A DNA stretch of 64,000 nt. It comes from Gammaproteobacteria bacterium. GTDB taxonomy: Bacteria; Pseudomonadota; Gammaproteobacteria; Pseudomonadales; Azotimanducaceae. Every line of letters starts with the position of its first letter. Positions within the stretch are counted from its first letter, which is position 1. Below are positions 25,766-34,949 of the stretch, one piece after another. The notes below the pieces were generated by a model. That model saw only the letters and a program-made list of their open reading frames with translations. It did no database searches and was not told where the DNA came from. The stretch is from NCBI GenBank assembly GCA_030425195.1, contig JAUIAV010000006.1, positions 124,001-188,000 of the forward strand. The letters run 5' to 3'. The position numbers were made by a program, and so were the translations under genes.

Positions 25766-26995
25766 ATGACATCACACACCGGCAAACACCGACCCGCCAT
25801 CGAAGCGGTCCTCAACCCGGGTGAGCGGCTCGAATGGAGCGGCGGTCCTGACCAGGAGGTGATGAAAAAAACCCTCGGCAGGCGGCGGCGCAGGTTTCCA
25901 CTGCTCGGAGTCGCCGTCCTGGCCATCATCGCGGTGATAGCTTTTTCGAGTTCGGAGGATCTCGACTCGTCCGGCCTGCTGGCCGCGGCAGGCGGACAGG
26001 TGGCCGGCGGGTTCGATCCCGCCTATCTGGGGTTGCTCCTGGTACCGGTTTTCGCCGGGCTGATTCTTTATCTGAATCGGCGGCAGGCCAGCGAACATGT
26101 GGAAAACCTCTCCTTCGGCATCACCGACCAGCGCGTGCTGATCGTCAGGAAGGGAGAAGTGATCGAGTCCTGGTCACCGGCCGAGCTGCAGCACTATGAG
26201 ATGAACGAACGCATCGGCGCCACGGGTTTTCATGACATCATCTGGGATCACCGTCCGGTGCCTTCCTCGTCCGACGAAAGGCCCTCCCCTCTTCAGATCG
26301 AGCGATCCAGGGTCGGCTTCAAGGCCCTCGCCGACGGCCCCGCCGTGCTTTCGCTGCTCGATGCCTGGCGGACGCGGCACACCGGGGAGGCTGAGCAGGA
26401 TGCACGTTCGCTGCTCGCACAGGACGCAACGGACAGCGGCGCGTTCGAACGCCTGCGGCATCCTGCTTCGGGCTTCTCCATTGAGTGTCCCGTGCGCTGG
26501 CAGACGCAGGTCCGGCGCAAGAAAGTCATATTCGGCAAATTCGGTATCGACACCACTCAGAACGACTGGTACATGCCGGAGCGGGACAGCGACTGGAACG
26601 TCGTCCTGACCAAAGACGCGACGAACAGCGAGGTCCTGCTCGAGGTGGCGCAAACGCCCCCCACCGTGACGCTGAAATCCATGACGGAGTCTCGGGCCCT
26701 GAAGACGTTCGCCAGAGATGCGGAGATCCTTGCCGAGCAGGCCGACCTGGAGATCGGCGGACTGGAAGGTTTCGCCTTCAGCATGCGTCTGCCCAGCCGC
26801 TACCGGCAGATGGTCGCCAGCCCGGGACAGGTGCAGCGCAACGCCCGCGACCGGGATGACGAACGGTTCATCGTCATCCATCAGGCGGTCGTTCACGACG
26901 GCCGCCGTCAGTTTTACCTCAGAGCCATCTGGGAGGACGGTGCCGACCTGCAGGAGCAGGTATGCCGCCGGATCATCGGCAGCCTGCAAGCCTGA
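25766..26995 (+). CDS. Membrane protein with bacterial PH-like domain, unknown role
   Basis: This 409-residue protein has two membrane segments (FPLLGVAVLAIIAVIAF, about 35-55; YLGLLLVPVFAGLILYL, about 88-106). A segment resembling bacterial PH domains follows (SFGITDQRVLIVRKGEVIESWSP), then a soluble C-terminal half (about 220-409) starting RHPASGFSIECPVRW, reminiscent of PsbP/DUF1795-like proteins. ATG 25766 follows the previous stop closely. The family is not certain. Confidence 0.62.
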   Translation: MTSHTGKHRPAIEAVLNPGERLEWSGGPDQEVMKKTLGRRRRRFPLLGVAVLAIIAVIAFSSSEDLDSSGLLAAAGGQVAGGFDPAYLGLLLVPVFAGLILYLNRRQASEHVENLSFGITDQRVLIVRKGEVIESWSPAELQHYEMNERIGATGFHDIIWDHRPVPSSSDERPSPLQIERSRVGFKALADGPAVLSLLDAWRTRHTGEAEQDARSLLAQDATDSGAFERLRHPASGFSIECPVRWQTQVRRKKVIFGKFGIDTTQNDWYMPERDSDWNVVLTKDATNSEVLLEVAQTPPTVTLKSMTESRALKTFARDAEILAEQADLEIGGLEGFAFSMRLPSRYRQMVASPGQVQRNARDRDDERFIVIHQAVVHDGRRQFYLRAIWEDGADLQEQVCRRIIGSLQA

Positions 26996-27012
26996 GGTCC
27001 TCCCATCTATCG

Positions 27013-27438
27013 GTGAGCTCTGGAACCCCAGCTCATGCCGATCTGGAAGAGCAGCGTGTGCCGGCTGGTGAACTGCCCCTGAACCGGGCAGAACGTGCGC
27101 AGATTCCCGACAGCGCGACAGAAGCGCTGGATCTGCCGGTCGGTAAGTCCGGAAGGGCCTGCATCCTGGAACTGGGGGACGGTTTCCCGAAGCTGGACCT
27201 GACCGAGCTGCATGGTCCCTCGAACCGACCGCCTCTCGCGAATGACGACGTCGGCATGGTCCGGCTCTGCCTGGCATCCGGCGATCTTCAGGCGGACTAC
27301 ACACGCCTGCAGGAGCAGGGTGTGACGTTCATCTCCCAGCCGCTTCCCACACAGGACGGCAGGGCAGACATCGCCGTGTGCGTCGATCCTGACGGCTGCC
27401 TGATCGAACTCATCCAGGTCCATCTGGAGAACTGGTAA
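27013..27438 (+). CDS. VOC-superfamily-like protein, probably truncated
   Basis: About 141 residues from a GTG at 27013. The C-terminal half fits a vicinal-oxygen-chelate module (VGMVRLCLASGDLQADYTRL; VDPDGCLIELIQVH), preceded by ILELGDGFPKLDLTELHGP. The expected first strand and helix of the paired fold are not recognisable, and no good ribosome binding site precedes the start, so this may be a decaying gene. It overlaps the end of the convergent DUF6265 gene by 29 bases. Confidence 0.45.
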   Translation: MSSGTPAHADLEEQRVPAGELPLNRAERAQIPDSATEALDLPVGKSGRACILELGDGFPKLDLTELHGPSNRPPLANDDVGMVRLCLASGDLQADYTRLQEQGVTFISQPLPTQDGRADIAVCVDPDGCLIELIQVHLENW

Positions 27439-27934
27439 CGGCGAGACAGTCGTACCGGGTCATCGGAAAATCGATCCCGAGCAGCTGGCCTCCGTCGTTT
27501 CCCTCGGCACGTCCGACCAGCCGGTCCGGGCCTGCGAGCCGATAGCTGATCCGCTGCGGAAAATCGTGCTCGGGGTTCTCGAAGACCACCTGATCGGGCT
27601 CCAGCGCCGTCAGCAGAAAGGATGTCGCCGGCTGGGAGTCAGGCAGCGCCGTCAGCCGCAGGCTTCCCTCTCCGGTTTCCTCGACCCGCAGGAATTCATG
27701 GCTGATTGCCCGACCTTCCCGGACGATCCGGCTCACTCCGAGAATCAGACCGCCGGTCGGTGCCAGCCAGAGTTCGACGGAACCCGGATCACGCCCATCA
27801 TGGACCCAGCATCCCGCCAGCCAGCCCAGATCGCCAATGGCCACGCGATCGCCTGACGCCAGGGGAGCGACCATCAGCAACAGCAGCGTGACGGTCAGAT
27901 GACGAGCCACCGGCCGGCCACGCGGGCGCTTCAC
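27410..27934 (-). CDS. DUF6265 domain protein, exported
   Basis: This 174-residue protein has a signal peptide (HLTVTLLLLMVAPLASG) followed by the DUF6265 pattern: LGWLAGCWVHDG, GLILGVSRIVREGR, FENPEHDFPQRISYR. The function of the family is unknown. I chose GTG 27934 because GGAGG lies 10 bases upstream and the GTGA overlaps the stop of the 41-residue membrane peptide; the frame is open to 27973. It is the last gene of a minus-strand operon with two DUF6644 genes. Confidence 0.75.
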   Translation of the reverse strand: MKRPRGRPVARHLTVTLLLLMVAPLASGDRVAIGDLGWLAGCWVHDGRDPGSVELWLAPTGGLILGVSRIVREGRAISHEFLRVEETGEGSLRLTALPDSQPATSFLLTALEPDQVVFENPEHDFPQRISYRLAGPDRLVGRAEGNDGGQLLGIDFPMTRYDCLAVTSSPDGPG

Positions 27935-28056
27935 CCGTATGCCGCCTCCAGCAGTTCCATCATGCTGTTCCACTGCCGGACCCAGTACCAGGTCGCCAGC
28001 AGGAACACACCGGTGGCGAATGCGTAGGTCATGCGTTCGAGAGTCTGTCTGCTCAT
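27931..28056 (-). CDS. 41-residue single-span membrane peptide
   Basis: The ATG at 28056 is preceded by AGGAAGGA (7-8 bases), and the stop overlaps the next start in a GTGA. The product starts MSRQTLERMTYAFATGVFLL, has one hydrophobic segment (about 10-26, rich in aromatic residues), a WYWVRQW stretch and an acidic tail ending EAAYG. Such short proteins often are auxiliary subunits of membrane complexes; here the partners would be the two DUF6644 proteins just upstream. Function unknown. Confidence 0.65.
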   Translation of the reverse strand: MSRQTLERMTYAFATGVFLLATWYWVRQWNSMMELLEAAYG

Positions 28057-28070
28057 GAGAGTCCTTCCTG

Positions 28071-28550
28071 CTAGGAGAATCCGATCCAGCGGCCTGACGC
28101 TGCCACCGTGAACCAGATGGTCAGGGAGCAGAGTGCTGCCACTTTGACGGCGGCCGGACTGATGCTGTCGTGGTCGAACCGGGTGAACAGCGGCTTGCGG
28201 ATCAGATAGACGAAGAGGATGCCCAGCCCGAGCCCCGCCATCTTGGCCCAGAAGGCTTCGTTGTAATAGAGCTTCAGTGCCACTGCCGAAGCCATGAAGA
28301 TGCCGCTCAGCACCAGCACGACGAGCGCCAGGGTGAAGAGCTTCTGGGTGTTGTCGAAAACGACCTTCGAAGGGACATCCGTCATGACGACCCCGAGAAA
28401 ACGCAGATCACTCAGGAGTACCGATCCGCCCATGAGGGCAAGCCCGAGCAGATGAAACATCTGCACCACCGCAAAAACACCGCCATAGGCCTTGGAGATA
28501 TCGGCAAGCAGCGAAGTATCGAGCCAGTCGAAGAACCAGAAGACGTCCAT
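28071..28550 (-). CDS. DUF6644-type membrane protein (second copy)
   Basis: This 159-residue protein has about four or five spans. VVQMFHLLGLALMGGSVLLS and DLRFLG match the same region of the neighbouring paralogue (STHVLTLMVFLGMLFIID, DLRMLG). The shared histidine in the first span could be a ligand, perhaps for haem, but this is a guess. Its ATG directly abuts the stop of the upstream paralogue (GGGGGTAGATG), indicating coupling. Confidence 0.72.
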   Translation of the reverse strand: MDVFWFFDWLDTSLLADISKAYGGVFAVVQMFHLLGLALMGGSVLLSDLRFLGVVMTDVPSKVVFDNTQKLFTLALVVLVLSGIFMASAVALKLYYNEAFWAKMAGLGLGILFVYLIRKPLFTRFDHDSISPAAVKVAALCSLTIWFTVAASGRWIGFS

Positions 28551-29141
28551 CTACCCCCCCTGCCGGTCCAGCGCGGCCATTTCGTCCACGCACCCCGCAG
28601 CCCAGTACATGAAGTAGGGCAGCTTCTGGAAGCAGTCGTACCAGTCATAAGCGATGGTCCGGCCGGTGATGACGATGGCGGACCAGAGTCCGAGAGAGAG
28701 ACCCGCTCCCACTCGCAGATCTCCGGGCATTTTCGCATCACGGTCCCAGGCGCTGCCTTTCGCCGCCAGCATCTTCCGTCGGAAAATCAGCGCGTTGACG
28801 ATGGCGCCAATCATCAGAATCACCTTCATGCGGAACCAGATGCTCTGCGTGGAGCGGACGGGAATGGCAAAAAACAGTACGAAACCGGTGAGCACCATGA
28901 TGGTCATACCGATCTTCATGGGCAGGTCCAGCCGCTCGGCAATGGTCGATGCGGGCACGCCGGTGAAGGCGAAGCCGAGCATGCGCAGATCGATGATGAA
29001 CAGCATCCCGAGGAACACCATCAGAGTCAGCACGTGCGTGGATTCAATCCAGGCGTACATGTAGAACGACTCGTGTAGCTGCGTGCTCCAGGAAAAACCA
29101 TCCAGCCAGCGGGCAAACGCCAGCAACCACTCGTTCAGCAA
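28551..29141 (-). CDS. DUF6644-type membrane protein (first copy)
   Basis: This 196-residue protein has about five spans and the same WIESTHVLTLMVFLGMLF and DLRMLGFAF signature as the downstream copy, with RMKVILMIGAIVNALIFRRK in the middle. The family is uncharacterised. Two paralogues back to back suggest a heterodimer. It is the first gene of the operon DUF6644, DUF6644, 41-residue peptide, DUF6265. Confidence 0.74.
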   Translation of the reverse strand: MLNEWLLAFARWLDGFSWSTQLHESFYMYAWIESTHVLTLMVFLGMLFIIDLRMLGFAFTGVPASTIAERLDLPMKIGMTIMVLTGFVLFFAIPVRSTQSIWFRMKVILMIGAIVNALIFRRKMLAAKGSAWDRDAKMPGDLRVGAGLSLGLWSAIVITGRTIAYDWYDCFQKLPYFMYWAAGCVDEMAALDRQGG

Positions 29142-29228
29142 GGTCAGCTCCCCTCTGAGCCGTTGAATAAAGCGGGTGTCTGCGCACCCAGCCGGACTAT
29201 CTTACTGGATTCCCGCCCTGAGACGCAC

Positions 29229-30716
29229 TCAGGCAGCCTTCAGGGTGTGCTCATCGATGAACGTCTCGGCAAGGCCGAAAAGCCGGCGCAGACGGTCGGG
29301 CGCCATCCTGTCCAGGGTTCGCGTGATCATCGCCAGACGCGGATTGCGGGCGAGCAGGTCCCGGTGCCTGCTGACGAACCGCCAGTAGAGGCCGTTCATC
29401 ACCTCGGTCCAGTCGCCGCCGGGGTAGTCGCTCATCCGTCGGATGTAGTTGGAGCCGCAGATATACGGTTTTGTCGCGAAGATGCCGCCATCGGAGGTCA
29501 GACCCATGCCGAAAACGTTGGGCACCATGACCCAGTCATAGGCATCGACGTAGTTCGCCATGAAGAAGCGGTACACCTCATCCGGCCGTATCCCGGCCAG
29601 ATTCATCAGATTGGCGATCACCATCAGCCGTTCGATGTGATGATTCCAGGCATAGTCCCGGTTCGTGCGCAGTGCCGCATCCAGGGGCAGCAGTCCGGTC
29701 GTGGCACTCTGCCAGGTCCCGGCCAGTCGCCTTTCGCCTCCCCAGACGTTGCGGTTGCGCATGGTGCGGCCGTACCGCCGATAGGCACCGCGGATGAATT
29801 CACGCCAGCCGATGATCTGCCGGATGAAACCTTCGAGATCGTTCAGCGGCACCTGCCGATCATCGGCCGCTTCCAGCACTCGCTCGATCACCTCTTCCGG
29901 CGTGATCAACCCCACGTTCATCAGAGGGGAGAGAACACTGTGAAAGAGTGTCGGAGACCGGGTGGAGATGGCGTCTTCGTAGGTGCCGAATCCGATCAAC
30001 CGCTCTTCCAGAAAACGGTCGAGCCAGGCGACGGCGCCAGATCGGTCGGTCGGCAGCCAGAGATCGACAGCATGACCCGGATGGTCCGGAAACTCCGTGG
30101 CCACCTCATCCAGACAGCGCCGGGTGATCGCACTGCGTTCGATACGCGGTGGGCAGGGTACGCTCTGTTCCCCGGGCAGTTTATGCCGATTGCTTTCATC
30201 GAAGCTCCACTTACCGCCGAGCGGCTTTCCGCCTTCAACGAGGATCCTCATCCGCTGGCGCTGTGCCCTGTAGAAACCGGCCATCCGAGGCTTTCTGGCG
30301 CGTTCGAAGTAATCATCCACACCGGCCTCGTCCAGCAGAAACACAGGAGAGGGACAACGGACGGCTCTGCAACCTGTCTCGAGTGAGATCCTTTCGATAT
30401 CCGCGTCGATCGAACGGTCTTCCGATGCGAAGTAGCGCAGCCTCTGCGGCTGGCGGAAGAGAATGGTGGATCTGAGTGCCGACCCGAATGACTTTTGCTC
30501 CGCGAGCGTGAAGTAATCGACCTCATAGCCTGCGCGACGAAGAGCCTCCGCATGTTCCCGCATCGAGGCAAGAAGGAAGCCGAGCTTCTGCTGATGGAAG
30601 GGCAGCCGGCTGCACAACGCCCTGCTCTCGCACATCACGGCGGTCACCTCGGCGGGAGGTGGCAGATGGCTGGGCTCGAACAGTTGCGTCCCCGTGAGCA
30701 CGAGGAGTTCGCTCAT
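29229..30716 (-). CDS. Cryptochrome/photolyase family protein (DPRP type), iron-sulfur ligands absent
   Basis: This 495-residue flavoprotein resembles prokaryotic (6-4) photolyases such as PhrB. The N-terminal Rossmann half (residues 1-200) has ALRRAGYEVDYF, and the C-terminal FAD domain has RQIIGWREFIRGAYRRYG, HHIERLMVIANLMNLAGI, YVDAYDWVMVPNVFGMG and KPYICGSNYIRRMSDY. PhrB-type enzymes hold a [4Fe-4S] cluster with one Cys before the HHIQRLM motif and a CxxC plus Cys after the MSxY motif. None of these is present here, and the segment carrying the last three is shortened to PGGDWTEVMNGLYWRF. DNA repair or light sensing are both possible. ATG 30716 was chosen as the family start. Confidence 0.85.
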   Translation of the reverse strand: MSELLVLTGTQLFEPSHLPPPAEVTAVMCESRALCSRLPFHQQKLGFLLASMREHAEALRRAGYEVDYFTLAEQKSFGSALRSTILFRQPQRLRYFASEDRSIDADIERISLETGCRAVRCPSPVFLLDEAGVDDYFERARKPRMAGFYRAQRQRMRILVEGGKPLGGKWSFDESNRHKLPGEQSVPCPPRIERSAITRRCLDEVATEFPDHPGHAVDLWLPTDRSGAVAWLDRFLEERLIGFGTYEDAISTRSPTLFHSVLSPLMNVGLITPEEVIERVLEAADDRQVPLNDLEGFIRQIIGWREFIRGAYRRYGRTMRNRNVWGGERRLAGTWQSATTGLLPLDAALRTNRDYAWNHHIERLMVIANLMNLAGIRPDEVYRFFMANYVDAYDWVMVPNVFGMGLTSDGGIFATKPYICGSNYIRRMSDYPGGDWTEVMNGLYWRFVSRHRDLLARNPRLAMITRTLDRMAPDRLRRLFGLAETFIDEHTLKAA

Positions 30717-30888
30717 GCCGCGTGCTCGCCGGAACAGAGACCCTGCTGCCGGAGCAGCATCGGGCGGGTGACGGAATTCTGCATGGTGCAGACTCTGCAG
30801 CAGAGCGTGTGAAAAAAGCGTCATGCACACGCTTCGCATTTTTCGCACCGACCTGCAGCGGAAACCAGATGGACCCCGTTCAGCGCTC

Positions 30889-30907
30889 CCGGGAGGATGC
30901 CTCCCGG
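30889..30907 (+). promoter_or_regulatory. Hairpin in the leader of the carbonic anhydrase gene
   Basis: CCGGGAGG and CCTCCCGG pair over 8 bp with a 3-base loop, ending 20 bases before the ATG of the carbonic anhydrase gene. It lacks a T-tract. It could affect translation or end transcription from upstream. Confidence 0.35.
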
Positions 30908-30927
30908 AGTTCAACATCGGAGACCAC

Positions 30928-31683
30928 ATGAACGTCATGAAGAAAACCCTCTTCGGCCTGGGTGTTGCGGTGCTGGCCGGCCAGTCGCTTGCTGACAATC
31001 ACGGTTCAGCATGGACCTACTCCGGAGAATCCGGACCGGAACACTGGGGCAGCCTGGCAGCCGGGTTCGAGCTCTGCCGATCCGGGCTGACACAGTCACC
31101 AATCGAGCTGGACCAGGCCAACGCAACCGGCGATCTGAAAGTCAGTGTGGACTGGGCTGCCGGGCCGCTGACGGTGTCCAACAGGGGAATGACCGTGCAG
31201 GCGGACTTTGCCGAAGGATCATTCATGACCAGCGGTGGAAAGGTTTTTGAGCTGATTCAGGTGCACTTCCACACACCGAGTGAGCACACCCACCGCGGTC
31301 GGACCTACCCGCTGGTCGCACATTTCGTGCATGCCACGGATGAAGGCACGCTCGGGGTTCTCGGCGTGCTGTTCGAGCAGGGCGAGGCGAATCCGGAGCT
31401 CGCGAAAATCCTAGACGCCGTACCTTCGGAGGCGTCGGAGCCGGCGACCATCAGCGGAGTGACTCTGAACCCGAATGGCATGCTGCCGGACGAGATCGAG
31501 GTCTGGCGCTACATGGGCTCCCTCACCACACCACCCTGTTCCGAGCGCGTGCACTGGCATGTGGTCGAGGACACGGTAACTGCCAGCAGGAGCCAGATCA
31601 GCGCAATGGAAGGCCTCATGGGGCACAACGCCCGTCCCGTGCAGCCGCTCAACAACCGGCTGCTGGTTGCACCTGAGTCCTGA
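30928..31683 (+). CDS. Alpha-class carbonic anhydrase, periplasmic
   Basis: This 251-residue protein has a signal peptide (MKKTLFGLGVAVLAGQSLA). It converts CO2 and bicarbonate. The zinc-binding histidines are visible in QVHFHTPSEH and in LVAHFVHA. Other family marks are WTYSGESGPEHWG, QSPIEL and GSLTTPPCSERVHW. Two cysteines (in ELCRSG and PPCSE) could form the disulfide of bacterial alpha enzymes. In the periplasm it would help keep or interconvert inorganic carbon and pH. Confidence 0.94.
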   Translation: MNVMKKTLFGLGVAVLAGQSLADNHGSAWTYSGESGPEHWGSLAAGFELCRSGLTQSPIELDQANATGDLKVSVDWAAGPLTVSNRGMTVQADFAEGSFMTSGGKVFELIQVHFHTPSEHTHRGRTYPLVAHFVHATDEGTLGVLGVLFEQGEANPELAKILDAVPSEASEPATISGVTLNPNGMLPDEIEVWRYMGSLTTPPCSERVHWHVVEDTVTASRSQISAMEGLMGHNARPVQPLNNRLLVAPES

Positions 31684-31745
31684 CCGGCTGCAGGGTGTAT
31701 CCTTATCCGGGGATACACTTCTCAGGATGAAAGCGCAGAGTGAAC

Positions 31746-32228
31746 ATGAATGCTGAGCGCAATACCGTGGTGCGTTTTCACTACACGATCGCCGATCAGG
31801 ACGGTCGGACGGTGGAGACCAGCCACGATGACGACCCGGCGCTGGCGCTGCTCGGACATGGCAATCTCATGCCGGGACTGGAGGATGCGATCCTGGGCCA
31901 CGCGGCTGGCGATTCCTTCTCCGTCACCCTGCCGCCGGAACAGGCGTTCGGGTCAAGACGCGACGACTGGACTCAGCGGGTCTCGAAGAAGCACTTTCCA
32001 AAGGGCGCCCGATTTCAGCCGGGTGCCCGGCTGAGCCTGCAGACGGATCAGGGAACCAGAACGGTCACCCTGCTCAAGGTCGGCGGCAAGTTCGTGGATG
32101 TGGACCTGAACCACCCGCTTGCCGGACAGACGGTGACATTCAGCGTGAACCTCGAAGAGGTGCGGAAAGCCACGGAAGAAGAGCTGGCGCATCGACACGC
32201 GCATGGCGCCGGCGGTCACAGCCACTGA
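31746..32228 (+). CDS. FKBP-type peptidyl-prolyl isomerase, SlyD-like
   Basis: This 160-residue protein shows the SlyD/FkpB plan. The split FKBP domain (VRFHYTIADQDG; GHGNLMPGLEDAILG) is interrupted by the IF chaperone domain (about 65-120), followed by VDVDLNHPLAGQTVTFSV. A short His-rich tail (HRHAHGAGGHSH) may bind nickel or other metals. It would speed proline isomerisation during folding. GTG 31740 is an alternative start two codons upstream. Confidence 0.9.
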   Translation: MNAERNTVVRFHYTIADQDGRTVETSHDDDPALALLGHGNLMPGLEDAILGHAAGDSFSVTLPPEQAFGSRRDDWTQRVSKKHFPKGARFQPGARLSLQTDQGTRTVTLLKVGGKFVDVDLNHPLAGQTVTFSVNLEEVRKATEEELAHRHAHGAGGHSH

Positions 32229-32233
32229 GCCGG

Positions 32234-32974
32234 CTATGCTTCTTTCACCAGGAGGCCTTCGATTCTCGAGATGGCGTTACGCGGGTTCAGACCCTTGGGG
32301 CAGTAAGCGACACAGTTCAGAACGGCGCGACAACGGAAAACACTGAACGGATCGTCAAGCTCCGAGAGACGCTCCGAGGTGCCGATGTCCCGTGAATCCG
32401 CGAGAAACCGGTAGCTCCAGAGCAGGCCCGCAGGCCCAACATAGCGTTCCGGATTCCACCACCATGAGGGGCAGGCGGACGTGCAGCATCCACAGAGAAT
32501 GCATTCATAAAGCCCATCCAGACGCGCTCGCTCGTCCGGGGACTGCGCTCGCTCCTGCGCCGGCGGGGGTTCATCATTGATCAGCCATGGCCTGATGGCT
32601 TTGTACTGAGCCATGAACTGATCCATGTCCACGACAAGGTCACGAATCACTGGCATGCCCGGAAGCGGCCGGATCGTGATTGACGCCGAACGCCGGAAGC
32701 GATGCCCCGACCGAAGTTCGCCTCCGCGCAGTACGTCCGAAACCCGGGTAATGCAGGCGAGCGTGTTGGCCCCATTGATGTTCATGCCGTCAGAGCCGCA
32801 GACGCCTTCCCGGCAACTGCGTCGGTACGTGAGTGTGGGATCCTGCTCTTTCAGCAGCTCGAGCACATCCAGCACCATGAGATCCTGACGGCCGACAGGC
32901 AGCTCGAAATCGTAGTCCTGCAGATAGGGAGTCTCGTCAGTATCAGGATCGTATCTGTAAATGGTGACCTTCAT
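32234..32974 (-). CDS. sdhB: Succinate dehydrogenase/fumarate reductase iron-sulfur subunit
   Basis: This 246-residue protein has the [2Fe-2S] motif CREGVCGSDGMNINGANTLAC and the two ferredoxin-type cysteine groups CILCGCCTSACP and CRAVLNCVAYCPKG, all cysteines intact. It would carry electrons from the flavoprotein to quinone. A short insertion (around residues 80-95) is Arg/Gly rich compared with typical SdhB. No sdhA, sdhC or sdhD is adjacent; the next genes are slyD-like (convergent) and gdhA (divergent), so the gene is unlinked. It may be a second copy or a dispersed operon. Confidence 0.9.
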   Translation of the reverse strand: MKVTIYRYDPDTDETPYLQDYDFELPVGRQDLMVLDVLELLKEQDPTLTYRRSCREGVCGSDGMNINGANTLACITRVSDVLRGGELRSGHRFRRSASITIRPLPGMPVIRDLVVDMDQFMAQYKAIRPWLINDEPPPAQERAQSPDERARLDGLYECILCGCCTSACPSWWWNPERYVGPAGLLWSYRFLADSRDIGTSERLSELDDPFSVFRCRAVLNCVAYCPKGLNPRNAISRIEGLLVKEA

Positions 32975-32976
32975 GA

Positions 32977-34413
<1,437 letters not shown>

Positions 34414-34451
34414 TACCACGCAGTCAACACCTGTTTCCAGCTCCCGGACGA

Positions 34452-34643
34452 TCAGTCGCGTCTCGAGAGCATCCGTTCGATGATCGGCCGGCACATTTCA
34501 CAGCGAAACTGGGTTGCCTGATCGTACATGACCTCTCGCGCATCTTCGCAGCCGCCGTCTATGGCGTCCTGAATATCCTGACGATACAGATCGCTGCAGG
34601 TACAGACGAGGTCCGGCTCGCGGGCCTTCTGTTCATGATTCAC
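34452..34643 (-). CDS. BFD-like [2Fe-2S] protein
   Basis: This 63-residue protein has the bacterioferritin-associated ferredoxin pattern, with cysteines in CTC near the N-terminus and CEMC near the C-terminus separated by DIQDAIDGGCEDAREV. Such domains carry electrons, for example to mobilise stored iron. GTG 34643 has GGAGG 8 bases upstream. It lies just downstream of a small membrane-protein ORF on the same strand. A role with the EncFtn-like ferritin at 13769 is only speculation. Confidence 0.8.
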   Translation of the reverse strand: MNHEQKAREPDLVCTCSDLYRQDIQDAIDGGCEDAREVMYDQATQFRCEMCRPIIERMLSRRD

Positions 34644-34667
34644 GATTATCGCCTCCAGTCCCGCCCG

Positions 34668-34829
34668 TCATCCGAGCCCCAGCGCTATCGAGACCAGTCC
34701 CATCGTGAGCAGCGTCACGCCGACCATCACCAGCCCGATCCTGTTCAACGTTCGTCTGTCCTCCGCCTCGTCCAGACGTTGCTGTGAATCTTCCGCCTGA
34801 AATCCCCATGTCGTGCTTTCCTGTGTCAT
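34668..34829 (-). CDS. 53-residue single-span membrane protein
   Basis: The frame opens at ATG 34829 (MTQESTTWGFQAEDSQQRLD), continues with a charged stretch and ends in one hydrophobic helix (IGLVMVGVTLLTMGLVSIAL). The ribosome binding site is weak. Support is the typical soluble-then-helix layout, and the location 24 bases upstream of the BFD gene and divergent from the LysR gene across a palindromic promoter region. Function unknown. Confidence 0.5.
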   Translation of the reverse strand: MTQESTTWGFQAEDSQQRLDEAEDRRTLNRIGLVMVGVTLLTMGLVSIALGLG

Positions 34830-34877
34830 CGCTGAAGCTCTGTGATGAAGCAGGGGTGGAGGCTACGCCTCAAAAAA

Positions 34878-34925
34878 TATTTGAACAGCAAGAAATATTG
34901 GATATTAATATCGGCTGTTCAAATA
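34878..34925. promoter_or_regulatory. Nested palindromic operator region upstream of the LysR gene
   Basis: TATTTGAACAGC (34878-34889) and GCTGTTCAAATA (34914-34925) are a perfect 12-bp inverted repeat. Between them sits a second perfect palindrome, GATATTAATATC. The region is strikingly AT-rich for this genome and separates the LysR gene from a divergent small gene. It fits an autoregulatory LysR operator overlapping divergent promoters. As RNA, the outer arms could also form a stem. Confidence 0.65.
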
Positions 34926-34949
34926 CTTCCGAGACCCGGGACGCCGGTT

